64,000 nucleotides of DNA from Synechococcales cyanobacterium S06 (GTDB lineage: Bacteria > Cyanobacteriota > Cyanobacteriia > Cyanobacteriales > JAABRE01): the NCBI GenBank assembly GCA_011391125.1, contig JAABRE010000008.1, forward strand, positions 24,726-88,725, in the 5' to 3' direction. Positions 26,336 through 35,008 of the stretch are shown piece after piece (position 1 is the first letter of the stretch; every line of letters starts with the position of its first letter). The translations under genes and the position numbers were made by a program. The notes below the pieces were generated by a model. The model searched no databases. It was not told where the DNA came from and worked only from the letters and a program-made list of their open reading frames with translations.

Positions 26336-26815
26336 TTAAATTTTGTCAGCCAATTCTCCTTGACAAATATTTAACATTTGTAAATCAGATTCGTTATAGT
26401 TGTCAATGCGGTGATAACCACTTAATCCTAAATTCTTAACCAGATTTTCACCTTGTGAAGCTAAAGGAGATGAATTTTCTAAAGCGATGGAATAGGGGTA
26501 AATATTATTATCATAAGGGTCAAGAATTGATAAACTAATGTTATCTTGATTTACCTTACCATAAAAACAATTAAACTCAGAACTTGGCATATAAAAAAGA
26601 CCAGTTAACTGATTATTTTTCACTTCAAAAATTAGATATTCTGAACCTAATTGATCTCGAGTAGTAGATTTTCCATAGAAATGAATCCCATTATTTAAAA
26701 AAGTATTAGTTTGGTCAGCTAAGATTATTTTAGGAGTTAATAAAGATAATCCTAAAGCTAGACTAATGGCTAGATTGCAGTAAATTTTGGTTAATAAATT
26801 TTGATTAAGTTTCAT
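26336..26815 (-). CDS. Secreted hypothetical protein
   Basis: 159 residues. A signal peptide (about 1-33, IYCNLAISLALGLSLLTPKIILA) leads to a beta-rich mature part with YLIFEVKNNQLTGLFYMPSSEFNCFYG. Two Cys (about 102 and 150) could form a disulfide. I do not recognise a characterised family; similar secreted proteins seem widespread in cyanobacteria. It converges on btuR with a short spacer. Confidence 0.7.
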   Translation of the reverse strand: MKLNQNLLTKIYCNLAISLALGLSLLTPKIILADQTNTFLNNGIHFYGKSTTRDQLGSEYLIFEVKNNQLTGLFYMPSSEFNCFYGKVNQDNISLSILDPYDNNIYPYSIALENSSPLASQGENLVKNLGLSGYHRIDNYNESDLQMLNICQGELADKI

Positions 26816-27179
26816 GGTAGTTTCGATGTTTTAAAATGTTGGATTATCAATGGTTTTAATAATTAGAAATTGAGCTGGACTAATGTGATTAGTTGTGATA
26901 TATTTCCCAGTATTCTTTTTATTTAAGATCAAAAATTTAATCAAATAAAAAATAGTCACTTCTGAAATTTTTAGCGCTTAATCCCTTAATTTCAGTGTGA
27001 CAAATTACCTCCTTATTCGCCAATAAATATTACGATTCTTAACAATCTTATTCAATTGACAATTGACCATGGATAATTGACAATGATGATTGTTAATAAC
27101 TATCAACTATCAACTATCAACTTACCTCCTAAGATGGTAGGATCAGAGAATTTGTGATTATTGGGAGAGAAAAAATAGG
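26816..27179. other. Intergenic region upstream of pdhB
   Basis: 364 bases with no gene seen. It contains an inverted repeat (CTGAAATT 26962-26969 / AATTTCAG 26988-26995), degenerate AATTGACA and ACTATCA heptamers (about 27052-27122) and a GGGAGAG ribosome-binding site candidate before the pdhB ATG. Confidence 0.5.
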
Positions 27180-28163
27180 ATGGCCGAAACTCTATTATTT
27201 AATGCTTTACGTCAAGCGGTTGATGAAGAAATGGGCAGAGATGAGAATGTCTTTGTGTTGGGGGAAGATGTGGGACAGTATGGTGGTTCATATAAAGTTA
27301 CCAAGGATCTGTATGAGAAATACGGCGAGTGGAGGGTTTTGGATACTCCCATCGCCGAAAATAGCTTTACTGGAATGGCTGTAGGTGCTGCTATGACAGG
27401 ATTACGACCGATAATTGAAGGTATGAACATGGGTTTTTTGCTGTTGGCATTTAACCAAATCGCCAATAATGCGGGAATGTTGCGCTATACTTCCGGTGGT
27501 AATTTCAAAATGCCCATGGTGATTCGTGGTCCTGGTGGAGTAGGTCGCCAACTAGGTGCGGAACATTCCCAACGATTAGAAGCATACTTCCAAGCAGTCC
27601 CCGGTTTAAAAATTGTCGCTTGTTCCACTCCTTATAATGCCAAAGGTTTATTAAAATCGGCCATTAGAGATGATAATCCGGTGCTATTTTTTGAGCACGT
27701 TTTGTTATATAATTTAAAGGAAAATTTACCTGATTACGAGTATTTATTACCTTTAAATAAAGCGGAAATTGTACGCAAAGGAAAGGATGTTACTTTACTA
27801 ACTTATTCGCGAATGCGTCACCATTGTTTACAAGCAATTAAACAGTTAGAAAAACTCGGTTTTGACCCCGAATTAATCGATTTAGTTTCCTTAAAACCTT
27901 TAGATATGGAAACCATTGGAGAATCGGTCAAGAAAACCCACCGAGTAATTATTGTGGAAGAATGTATGAAAACTGGAGGAATTGCAGCGGAATTAACTGC
28001 TTTAATTAATGACCAGTTATTTGATGAATTAGATGGTCCAGTTTTGAGATTATCTTCTCAAGATATTCCTACTCCTTATAATGGAACATTAGAACGCTTG
28101 ACTATTGTACAACCTCCCCAAATTGTGGAAGCAGTACAAAAAATGATGAATTTACAAGTTTAA
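27180..28163 (+). CDS. pdhB: Pyruvate dehydrogenase E1 component, beta subunit
   Basis: 327 residues: [61 protein letters not shown] and [11 protein letters not shown]. With PdhA (not here) it forms the thiamine-diphosphate E1 enzyme that feeds acetyl-CoA synthesis. In many cyanobacteria pdhB is followed by secD and secF; secD follows here after 99 bases. Confidence 0.96.
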   Translation: MAETLLFNALRQAVDEEMGRDENVFVLGEDVGQYGGSYKVTKDLYEKYGEWRVLDTPIAENSFTGMAVGAAMTGLRPIIEGMNMGFLLLAFNQIANNAGMLRYTSGGNFKMPMVIRGPGGVGRQLGAEHSQRLEAYFQAVPGLKIVACSTPYNAKGLLKSAIRDDNPVLFFEHVLLYNLKENLPDYEYLLPLNKAEIVRKGKDVTLLTYSRMRHHCLQAIKQLEKLGFDPELIDLVSLKPLDMETIGESVKKTHRVIIVEECMKTGGIAAELTALINDQLFDELDGPVLRLSSQDIPTPYNGTLERLTIVQPPQIVEAVQKMMNLQV

Positions 28164-28262
28164 ATTAGTTGACAATTGATAGTTGATAGTTAGGGAGTGT
28201 GATCATCCTGCTCACAATTATTAATTGTCAATTATTAATTGTTATAAAACAACGATAAAAAA

Positions 28263-29675
28263 ATGGAAAAACAACGCTCATTATTAGCTTTTATTGTAGT
28301 ATTGGTAATTGCAGCAATCACTATTTTAACGACTATTCCTTTACAATTAGGATTAGATTTAAAAGGTGGCGCTCAATTAACAATTCAAGTTAAACCCACT
28401 AAAGAAATACAACAGATTAAACCCGAAGATTTACAGGCCGTTAAACGGGTAATTGATAATCGTATTAACGGTTTAGGGGTGTCTGAACCAGTAATTCAAA
28501 CTGTGGGTGAAGACAAAATTTTAGTGCAGTTACCAGGTGTAACAGACCCTCAACAAGCCGAAAGAATTTTAGGTGGAACGGCTCAACTTGAATTTAAGGA
28601 GCAAAAACCCGGTTCAGAAGATCAATTTCGGGTTGAATATCAAATTCAGCGCCAAATAGAAACGGAATTAGCTCTTTTACGACAAATCGGAAAGGGACAA
28701 AATACTGAAGATATTACCAAATTGCAGGAATCTTTACAGAAATCCTATGAAAGAATCAATGAGTTATTCCAATCCATTGATTTAGATGGTAAAAAACTCA
28801 AGGATGCACGTCCTCAACCCACCCAAACGGGAAATCAATGGGAAGTGGCCATTCGTTTTGATGATGACGGTGGGAAAAAGTTTGCGGAAATGACCAAAAA
28901 CTTGGCGGGAACAGGCCGCACCATTGGTATTTTCCTCGATAATGCCTTATTGAGTGCTCCCACCGTGGGACCTGAATTTGCCGCCACTGGTATTACGGGT
29001 GGAAGTGCAGTGATTACGGGGAATTTTACGGCCGAAACTTCCAATGATTTAGCGGTGCAAATTCGCGGTGGTTCGTTACCTTTCCCAGTGGAAGTGGTGG
29101 AAAATCGTACAGTTGGCGCTAGTTTAGGTCAAGATAGCATCAAAAAGAGTATTTATGCTGGTATTGCTGGTTTAATCTTGGTGCTGATTTTCGTTGGTGT
29201 TTATTACCGTTTACCCGGTTTGATCGCCGATGTTGCTTTAATCATTTATGCGGTTTTGACTTTAGCCGCTTATGCGTTGATCGGTGTGACCATAACTTTG
29301 CCCGGTATTGCTGGCTTCATCCTCAGTATTGGTATGGCTGTTGATGCTAACGTTCTAATTTTTGAACGCACAAGGGAAGAATTACGCGCTGGAAAAACCT
29401 TATATCGCTCGGTGGAATCAGGTTTTTATCGCGCTTTTTCCAGTATTTTAGATAGTAATGTCACCACTTTGATCGCTTGTGGAGCGTTATTTTGGTTGGG
29501 TTCTGGTTTAGTCAAAGGGTTCGCGTTGACTTTGGCGATCGGGGTTGGCTTAAGTATGTTTAGTGCGGTAACTTGCAGTCGAACTTTACTTCTTTTAACC
29601 GTTTTAAGTGTGCCAAGTATTCGTCAAAAACCCGAATTATTCTGTCCCAATTTACCGACACCTGTCAAATCATAA
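28263..29675 (+). CDS. secD: Protein translocase subunit SecD
   Basis: 470 residues: [15 protein letters not shown] at the N-terminus, the large extracytoplasmic P1 domain with [19 protein letters not shown] sequence, and the membrane part ([27 protein letters not shown]). SecD with SecF pulls exported proteins across the membrane using the proton gradient. secF, normally the next gene, is absent from this window; an accessory island begins about 190 bases later. Confidence 0.96.
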   Translation: MEKQRSLLAFIVVLVIAAITILTTIPLQLGLDLKGGAQLTIQVKPTKEIQQIKPEDLQAVKRVIDNRINGLGVSEPVIQTVGEDKILVQLPGVTDPQQAERILGGTAQLEFKEQKPGSEDQFRVEYQIQRQIETELALLRQIGKGQNTEDITKLQESLQKSYERINELFQSIDLDGKKLKDARPQPTQTGNQWEVAIRFDDDGGKKFAEMTKNLAGTGRTIGIFLDNALLSAPTVGPEFAATGITGGSAVITGNFTAETSNDLAVQIRGGSLPFPVEVVENRTVGASLGQDSIKKSIYAGIAGLILVLIFVGVYYRLPGLIADVALIIYAVLTLAAYALIGVTITLPGIAGFILSIGMAVDANVLIFERTREELRAGKTLYRSVESGFYRAFSSILDSNVTTLIACGALFWLGSGLVKGFALTLAIGVGLSMFSAVTCSRTLLLLTVLSVPSIRQKPELFCPNLPTPVKS

Positions 29676-29682
29676 TTAACAA

Positions 29683-29771
29683 TAATAGATAATTAAAATA
29701 TTAATTATCTATTATCTATTATTAATTAAATTGGTTTTTTTTCACGCAAAGACGCAAAGTCGCAAAGGGAG
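29683..29771. repeat. Palindrome plus CGCAAAG-repeat at island edge
   Basis: An imperfect hairpin (TAATAGATAATTAA / TTAATTATCTATTA) is followed by TTCACGCAAAGACGCAAAG and further CGCAAAG. The second part is the inverse of the CTTTGCGTCTTTGCGTGAG repeats at 48189, 48253 and 52402. It marks the junction between secD and the accessory genes. Confidence 0.8.
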
Positions 29772-29861
29772 TTTTCTGTTTGTTCCATAGTCTTTGGTTT
29801 TTGAGTTCGCAAAGGTTTTTTAGGTTAAATTATTAATAATTTGTTTTCGAGGTTTTATTTT

Positions 29862-31481
29862 ATGAAAAATAAGTTATTTTATGGCGATAATTTAGAGGTT
29901 TTACGGCGTTATATTAAGGATGAATCGGTGGATTTATGTTATATTGATCCTCCTTTTAATTCTAAGCGAAATTACAGTCAAATTTATAATAATATTGTTG
30001 ATAATTGTAGGGGTGAACGGCCGTTCACCCCTACTGCTTTTGTTGATACTTGGACATGGGATGATTACGCCAATCAGGGATTAAAGGAAATTCAGGAAAA
30101 TTATTTAGGTCATTTTACTTCACAAACAATTGATTTAATAAATGGTTTAATTGCTGTGTTAAAAAAGGGTGAACTACTAGCCTATTTGGTTGCTATGACT
30201 TTAAGAATAGCCGAAATTCATCGCGTTTTAAAACCGACGGGGAGTTTTTATTTACATTGTGATCCCAATGCGTCACATTATTTAAAGTTAGTTTTAGATA
30301 GCATTTTTTGCTCCCAAGGAGGTGATTATAAAAATGAACTTATTTGGAAAAGACGGACTAATACTGTTAAAGCAATCACTAAATCTTTTTCGAGATTAAA
30401 TGATGTTATTTATTTTTATGTTAAATCTGCCAAAAATTATTATTTTGAAATTCAATATGAAGATTATCCCACGGAATATATTAAAAGATTTAAGTACCAA
30501 GATGAATACGGCCAATATCGTTGGCAGGTAATGGCTACTTATTCCCAAGAAAGGTTAGAACAACTTAAAAAAGAAAATAAGGTTAGATTTTCACCAACTG
30601 CTAAATATCCCGAATTTAAGCAGTATTTACACGAATTAAAAGGTATTCCTGTGACAAATCTTTGGACAGATATTGATATGCTTAATTCTCAATCACGAGA
30701 AAGATTAGGTTATCCAACCCAAAAACCTGAAGCACTTTTAGAACGAATTATTAAAGCTAGTTCTCAGGAAAATGACGTTATTTTAGATGCTTTTTTGGGT
30801 GGAGGAACTACTATTTCTATTGCACAAAGATTGAAAAGACAATGGATAGGAATTGATCTAACTTATCGGAGTATTGGCATAACTTTAAAACGTTTACAAG
30901 ATAGTTTTGGCCAGGAAATCCTAGATAAAATTCAGTTAAGTGGTATTCCAAAAGATGTGGAATCAGCTAAACTTTTAGCTGAGAAAAAAGACGACAGAAC
31001 TCGGAAAGAATTTGAAACTTGGGCGATTTTAACCTACTCTAATAACTGCGCTATTATTAATGATAAAAAAGGGAAAACCCCCCTTAATCCTCCCTTAGTA
31101 AGTGGGAGAGAGAGGTTCGATGGAATCGCTTATTTTCAAGGGGAAAAATCTCAGGAAAAAATTATTTTACAGGTAAAATCAGGTAAAGTTGGCGCAAAAG
31201 ATATTCGGGATTTACAAGGAGTTTTAACCTTAGAAAATGCACCTCTTGGTATATTAATCATGCTACAAAATCCCACCAAAGATATGATAAAAACAGCGAA
31301 AAGTGCCGGTATTTATCAGAATAAATATATGAGTCAACCCCTTGATAAAATCCAAATTGTCACCATTGAGGAAATCTTAGAACAGCAAAAAAGATTAGAT
31401 ATAAAATTAACTTTTGAAGTGTTAAAATCCGCTCCTCAACAACAGCAAATTAACACCAATCAAATGAAATTAGAATTGTAG
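29862..31481 (+). CDS. DNA methyltransferase-Mrr nuclease fusion, copy 1
   Basis: About 539 residues from the ATG at 29862, with GAGG nine bases upstream. It is a beta-class amino-methyltransferase: catalytic IDPPFNSKRNY near residue 28, a variable target-recognition segment (about 155-285), then the SAM motif DAFLGGGTT. The C-terminal quarter has an Mrr-like PD-(D/E)xK nuclease core: DGIAYFQG then IILQVKSGK. One protein may therefore both methylate and cut. Two palindromic repeats lie in frame (residues about 49-58 and 406-418), the second just before the nuclease Asp. The stop codon is supplied by a third repeat. It is a paralogue of the gene at 32286. Confidence 0.88.
   Translation: MKNKLFYGDNLEVLRRYIKDESVDLCYIDPPFNSKRNYSQIYNNIVDNCRGERPFTPTAFVDTWTWDDYANQGLKEIQENYLGHFTSQTIDLINGLIAVLKKGELLAYLVAMTLRIAEIHRVLKPTGSFYLHCDPNASHYLKLVLDSIFCSQGGDYKNELIWKRRTNTVKAITKSFSRLNDVIYFYVKSAKNYYFEIQYEDYPTEYIKRFKYQDEYGQYRWQVMATYSQERLEQLKKENKVRFSPTAKYPEFKQYLHELKGIPVTNLWTDIDMLNSQSRERLGYPTQKPEALLERIIKASSQENDVILDAFLGGGTTISIAQRLKRQWIGIDLTYRSIGITLKRLQDSFGQEILDKIQLSGIPKDVESAKLLAEKKDDRTRKEFETWAILTYSNNCAIINDKKGKTPLNPPLVSGRERFDGIAYFQGEKSQEKIILQVKSGKVGAKDIRDLQGVLTLENAPLGILIMLQNPTKDMIKTAKSAGIYQNKYMSQPLDKIQIVTIEEILEQQKRLDIKLTFEVLKSAPQQQQINTNQMKLEL
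30007..30034. repeat. 28-bp GTAG palindrome inside methyltransferase copy 1
   Basis: Identical to the intergenic element at 20675. It is in frame and encodes CRGERPFTPT, at a place where the paralogue reads a shorter, unrelated GQEDKAQAQ. Confidence 0.95.
31078..31115. repeat. C-rich/G-rich repeat inside methyltransferase copy 1
   Basis: CCCCCCTTAATCCTCCCTTA with an inverted G-rich arm. It encodes TPLNPPLVSGRERF where the paralogue has DQGI, so the insertion can be defined by comparing the two copies. Confidence 0.85.
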
Positions 31482-31500
31482 GGGTGCAAAGCTTGCACCA
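31478..31500. repeat. GTAG palindrome forming the stop codon
   Basis: GTAGGGGTGCAAAGCTTGCACC overlaps the 3' end of copy 1. The TAG of the repeat is the stop codon, while the paralogue ends at the same residue with TAA. Confidence 0.8.
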
Positions 31501-31571
31501 TAATTGGTCGGGTGAGCAATTAAGAATTAATTAAGAATGATAACTTATAATTAATTGCCCACCTAAGAGAA

Positions 31572-31778
31572 CTAAAAAGATAATTCTCTTTTACTGATAA
31601 CACAATCTTGAAGGTATAAATTGATTAATTCTTGGTAAGAAATACCTTTTTCTTGGGCTAAAACTTCAAAATATTCAATTATATCAATTCCCAAAGATAA
31701 AGTGACTTGTTGCTTTAATTGTTTAGCAAAAGGATTCGGACGACTTTTCATTTTAGCCAAGTCATATTCTGCTTTCAT
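31572..31778 (-). CDS. brnA: BrnA-type antitoxin
   Basis: About 68 residues from the ATG at 31778, with GAGG upstream; an ATG 30 bases earlier would overlap brnT. It has the BrnA look: KSRPNPFAKQLKQQVTLSLGIDIIEYFEVLAQEKGISYQELINLYLQD, a ribbon-helix-helix DNA-binding domain at the C-terminus. It neutralises BrnT and represses the operon. It lies 4 bases after brnT. Confidence 0.85.
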   Translation of the reverse strand: MKAEYDLAKMKSRPNPFAKQLKQQVTLSLGIDIIEYFEVLAQEKGISYQELINLYLQDCVISKRELSF

Positions 31779-31782
31779 AATG

Positions 31783-32067
31783 TTATCCTCGATATTGTTT
31801 ACTTTCATTTTTAGTGGCTTTTCGAGCCGAAATAATTCTAATTACTGATTCAAATTCTCGGTAAGTATGAACAACGAGTAATATCCTCATTTTAGCACTT
31901 CTACCAAGTAATAAATAACGCTCTTCCGTTTCTGAATGATCTTCATCCCAAAATTGTATAGCATCTTCATCATAAAATACTGATTCGGCTTCTTCAAAGG
32001 AAATACCATGCTTTTTTTTATTAATTTGATTCTTCTTTTGATCCCATGCAAAAGTTAATTTATTCAT
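31783..32067 (-). CDS. brnT: BrnT-type toxin
   Basis: 94 residues of the BrnT family (RelE-like fold RNase): FAWDQKKNQINKKKHGISFEEAESVFYDE, the ERYLLLGRSAKMRILLVVHTYRE block and IRIISARKATKNESKQY. It is intact. The toxin-first order matches known brnTA operons. The pair lies between two methyltransferase-nuclease genes and on the opposite strand, which would help to hold the region in the genome. Confidence 0.92.
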   Translation of the reverse strand: MNKLTFAWDQKKNQINKKKHGISFEEAESVFYDEDAIQFWDEDHSETEERYLLLGRSAKMRILLVVHTYREFESVIRIISARKATKNESKQYRG

Positions 32068-32175
32068 TGTTTTGAAAGCATTTATTCCTTAAATTTCTTT
32101 AATGTTAGCCTAACACAGAGGATCGATGCAGTCTGCACCAACAAGAGTGATTGCCTCCCCAATCTTGAATATTTG

Positions 32176-32240
32176 GTAGGTGCGTCACCTTTGAAAATCT
32201 CTAATTAATAGCTATAAATTATCTGTGTGATGCACCCTAC
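32176..32240. repeat. 65-bp MITE-like inverted repeat (GTGCGTCA family)
   Basis: Ends GTAGGTGCGTCA and TGATGCACCCTAC with an AT-rich centre; exactly the same length as the copy at 5947-6011. A TATAAT-like sequence directly after it could be the -10 box of the downstream methyltransferase gene. Confidence 0.8.
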
Positions 32241-32285
32241 AATTTGATATAATATAATAATTCAAGTGAATTTTTGAGGTGTTTT

Positions 32286-33749
32286 ATGAATAAGTTATTT
32301 TATGGCGATAATTTGGAGGTTTTACGTCGTTATGTTAAGGATGAAACTGTGGATTTATGTTATATTGATCCTCCTTTTAATTCTAAGCGTAATTACAACC
32401 AAATTTATAATAACATTGGGCAGGAAGATAAGGCCCAAGCGCAAGCATTTATTGATATTTGGACTTGGGATGATCGCGCTAATCAAGGGTTATTAGAAAT
32501 ACAGGAAAATTATTTAGGTCATTTTACTTCTCAATCTATTGATTTAATTAATGGTTTAATTCCTGTGTTAAAAAAAGGTCCTTTGTTAGCTTATTTAGTG
32601 GGAATGACTTTAAGAATTGCGGAAATTCATCGCGTTTTAAAACCGACGGGTAGTTTTTATTTACACTGTGATCCCACTGCGTCACATTATTTAAAGTTAG
32701 TTTTAGATGCTATTTTTTGCTCTCAAGGAGGTGATTTTATTAATGAAATTTCTTGGTGTTATGGTTCAGGAGGTGCTAGTAAATCTCATTTTTCTAAAAA
32801 ACATGATGTAATTTTTTTATATAGAAAATCGGTTAAGAATTTTACTTTTAATGTAGATGAAGTTAGAGAAGCTTATTCTTCTCCGGAAAAGGTTGAACAT
32901 AAAATTATTAATGGTAAAGCATATAAAAGAAAACATGATCTTGGCCGTATTCCTTTTGATTGGTGGCAAATTCCAATTTTAACTAATACTGCTAAGGAAA
33001 GATTGGGTTATCCTACTCAAAAACCTGAAGCACTTTTAGAACGTATTATTAAAGCTAGTTCTAATGAAAATGACGTTATTTTAGATGCTTTTTTGGGTGG
33101 AGGAACTACTCTTTCTATTGCACAAAGATTGAAAAGACAATGGATAGGAATTGACATAACTTATCGGAGTATTGGCATAACTTTAAAACGTTTACAAGAT
33201 AGTTTTGGTGAGGAAATCTTAGATACAATTCAGTTAAGTGGTATTCCGAAAGATGTAGAAAGTGCGATCGCCCTTTCTCTGAAAAAAGACGACAGAACTC
33301 GCAAAGAATTTGAAACTTGGGCGGTTTTAACCTACTCTAATAATCGCGCTATTATTAATGATAAAAAAGGGAAAGATCAGGGTATAGATGGAATCGCTTA
33401 TTTTCAAGGAGAAAAAACTCAGGAAAAAATAATATTACAGGTAAAATCAGGTAAAGTTGGCGCTCATGATATTCGCGATTTGCAAGGAGTTTTAACCTTA
33501 GAAAATGCCGCCATTGGTATATTCATCACTCTACAAAATCCCACCAAAGATATGATAACTACTGCTAAAAGTGCCGGAATTTATCAGCATAAACTGTATG
33601 GTCAACCCCTTGATAAAATCCAAATTGTTACCATTGAGGAAATCTTAGAACAGCAAAAAAGACTCGACATAAAATTTAGTTTTGAAGTCTTAAAATCCGC
33701 TGAAAAACAACAACAAATTAAAGCAGATCAAATGAAATTAGAATTGTAA
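32286..33749 (+). CDS. DNA methyltransferase-Mrr nuclease fusion, copy 2
   Basis: About 487 residues from the ATG at 32286 with a GAGG site upstream. It has the same order as copy 1: IDPPF at residues 27-31, a target-recognition segment, DAFLGGGTTLSIAQRLKRQW, then the Mrr-like GIDGIAYF and IILQVKSGK. It has no repeat insertions and so shows the ancestral form. The N-terminal 150 and C-terminal 240 residues are nearly identical to copy 1. The middle (ISWCYGSGGASKSHFSKKHD to GRIPFDWWQIP) is unrelated, so the two probably read different DNA sites. Confidence 0.9.
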   Translation: MNKLFYGDNLEVLRRYVKDETVDLCYIDPPFNSKRNYNQIYNNIGQEDKAQAQAFIDIWTWDDRANQGLLEIQENYLGHFTSQSIDLINGLIPVLKKGPLLAYLVGMTLRIAEIHRVLKPTGSFYLHCDPTASHYLKLVLDAIFCSQGGDFINEISWCYGSGGASKSHFSKKHDVIFLYRKSVKNFTFNVDEVREAYSSPEKVEHKIINGKAYKRKHDLGRIPFDWWQIPILTNTAKERLGYPTQKPEALLERIIKASSNENDVILDAFLGGGTTLSIAQRLKRQWIGIDITYRSIGITLKRLQDSFGEEILDTIQLSGIPKDVESAIALSLKKDDRTRKEFETWAVLTYSNNRAIINDKKGKDQGIDGIAYFQGEKTQEKIILQVKSGKVGAHDIRDLQGVLTLENAAIGIFITLQNPTKDMITTAKSAGIYQHKLYGQPLDKIQIVTIEEILEQQKRLDIKFSFEVLKSAEKQQQIKADQMKLEL

Positions 33750-33970
33750 ATTAAGAAACTAGGTTTCTTGACCATATTATTAAGTTTTGTAACAAAAGCT
33801 TGACAAAATGAAAGTTTCATGTATTTGTTGGCAAGGTTAGCAATTACTAATTAATTAGTCAAGAATTATAACTTATGATTAATTGCCCACCTTAGTTTTT
33901 AAAGTGCGTCAAATAGATAAATTATTGTTTTCATACTTAATTAAAAAAGGGGAGCGAAATTCCTTATTTA

Positions 33971-34288
33971 TTACCTTGGAAAATCACTCAAAATTACAGG
34001 TTCTTTATGGGGAATTCTAATAATAATTTCTATAGTTCCTTCGAGTGCGTTAACAACATTTCTGAGGGTATTTAATTCCAAATTTTGCACACTTTCAAGT
34101 TGGGAAACGGTAGTTTTTTGTTTTTCCAGACATTCTGCTAATTCTGAGGAAGAGAAACCAAGTTTTTCTCCTAAACGTTTGAGAGTTAGTTCTTCTAGTT
34201 CAATTTCTGCTGCTCTTATTTTAATTCGTTCTTGTCGTTCGGGATCAAGTTGATTAAATTCTTCGTTAAATGTTGTATATTTTTCCAT
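33971..34288 (-). CDS. XRE-family antitoxin-like regulator
   Basis: 105 residues. A helix-turn-helix (about 32-88) reads LTLKRLGEKLGFSSSELAECLEKQKTTVSQLE then LNTLRNVVNALEGTIEIIIRIP, as in XRE antitoxins of the HigA type. The partner toxin normally lies upstream; only a 25-codon remnant is there, ending in TAA that overlaps this ATG. It is therefore an orphan antitoxin. Confidence 0.82.
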   Translation of the reverse strand: MEKYTTFNEEFNQLDPERQERIKIRAAEIELEELTLKRLGEKLGFSSSELAECLEKQKTTVSQLESVQNLELNTLRNVVNALEGTIEIIIRIPHKEPVILSDFPR

Positions 34289-34365
34289 TACTTTCCTTCC
34301 TTAAGTTGATTCAAATGTCGTTGATAGCGTAGATCGGCGATCGCAATATATTCTTGATACTTAAT
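34288..34365 (-). pseudogene. Toxin C-terminal remnant upstream of XRE antitoxin
   Basis: An open stretch of 25 codons (ending IADLRYQRHLNQLKEGK) has no start codon and overlaps the XRE gene by one base. It begins right after a stop codon in the GTGCGTCA repeat. The coupling suggests it is the tail of the partner gene, cut off by the repeat. The family cannot be named with confidence. Confidence 0.4.
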
Positions 34366-34481
34366 TTAAAAATTTGACGCACTTTACAATTTGCTTGATT
34401 AAAAACCTAAATCTAAAGCAATTAATAAAGCTTGATTTATTTTGTTGACAGTTTCAGTTTCAAGAGTTCCCCGTAAAGTTA

Positions 34482-34605
34482 TAGTAATTCCAAATAAAAA
34501 TCAAACAAAAGTTTTTAGTTTGTTGTTGGACTTTAGTCGTAAGAAGCGCTAAAGCGCAACTACGAACCTATTTTTTAACTGTTCTAATCTTAATTGGAAT
34601 TACTA
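34482..34605. mobile_element. 124-bp MITE in mazF
   Basis: Terminal inverted repeats are TAGTAATTCCAA and TTGGAATTACTA. TA dinucleotides at 34480-34481 and 34606-34607 fit a TA target duplication of IS630/Tc1-mariner type. Removing it with one TA joins the mazF 3' fragment. The inside is non-coding and holds the AGCGCTAAAGCGCAACTAC repeat also seen at 20712. Confidence 0.82.
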
Positions 34606-34652
34606 TAACAGTCGTTGCACCTATGCAAGATGATTTGATATTTATTTTCAAT

Positions 34653-34717
34653 GTAGGGGTAGGGCTTGTCCCTACCCTATCAGCGTTTCGGGGGCAACCA
34701 CAAGGGATTGCCCCTAC
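34653..34717. repeat. Pair of 28-bp GTAG palindromes in mazF
   Basis: Two imperfect palindromes (34653-34680, GTAGGGGTAGGGC arm; 34690-34717, ending TTGCCCCTAC) separated by nine bases, an arrangement like a bacterial interspersed mosaic element. They sit five bases past the premature mazF stop. Confidence 0.85.
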
Positions 34718-35008
34718 AATTTCATCTCAGAGTCATGCAACGCCAATTTAACAGTCGTTGCTTAGATAAAACACGGACCTGATCCGCCATGACAATTGAA
34801 TTATTAGTTAATCCTCCTTCTGGGGATTGAATTAAAACTTGGGTAGGATAAATTTTTTTTTCCTGCTTGATAGGCGTACAGGGAATGGCTAAAACCACTG
34901 GACTATAGGCGTTAATAACATCACGACTAACAATGATAACAGGGCGAGTGCCTCCTTGTTCTGAACCTTCAACTGGATCAAGACGCGCGTCATAAATTTC
35001 TCCTCGCT

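Larger units (their letters stand above)
33901..34385. repeat. 14-bp inverted repeats flanking the XRE gene
   Basis: AAAGTGCGTCAAAT at 33901-33914 and its exact complement at 34372-34385 bracket the XRE antitoxin and a toxin remnant. The ends match the GTGCGTCA 65-bp elements, so this may be one such element carrying a gene, or two elements on either side. Confidence 0.7.

Noticed and set aside
29862..31481. Methyltransferase copy 1 as a pseudogene because of its insertions
   Set aside because: Both insertions keep the frame, the catalytic motifs are intact and the end matches copy 2.
34722..34748. MazF ending naturally at the 34722 stop
   Set aside because: The missing family C-terminus is found downstream and joins in frame, so the short end is secondary.
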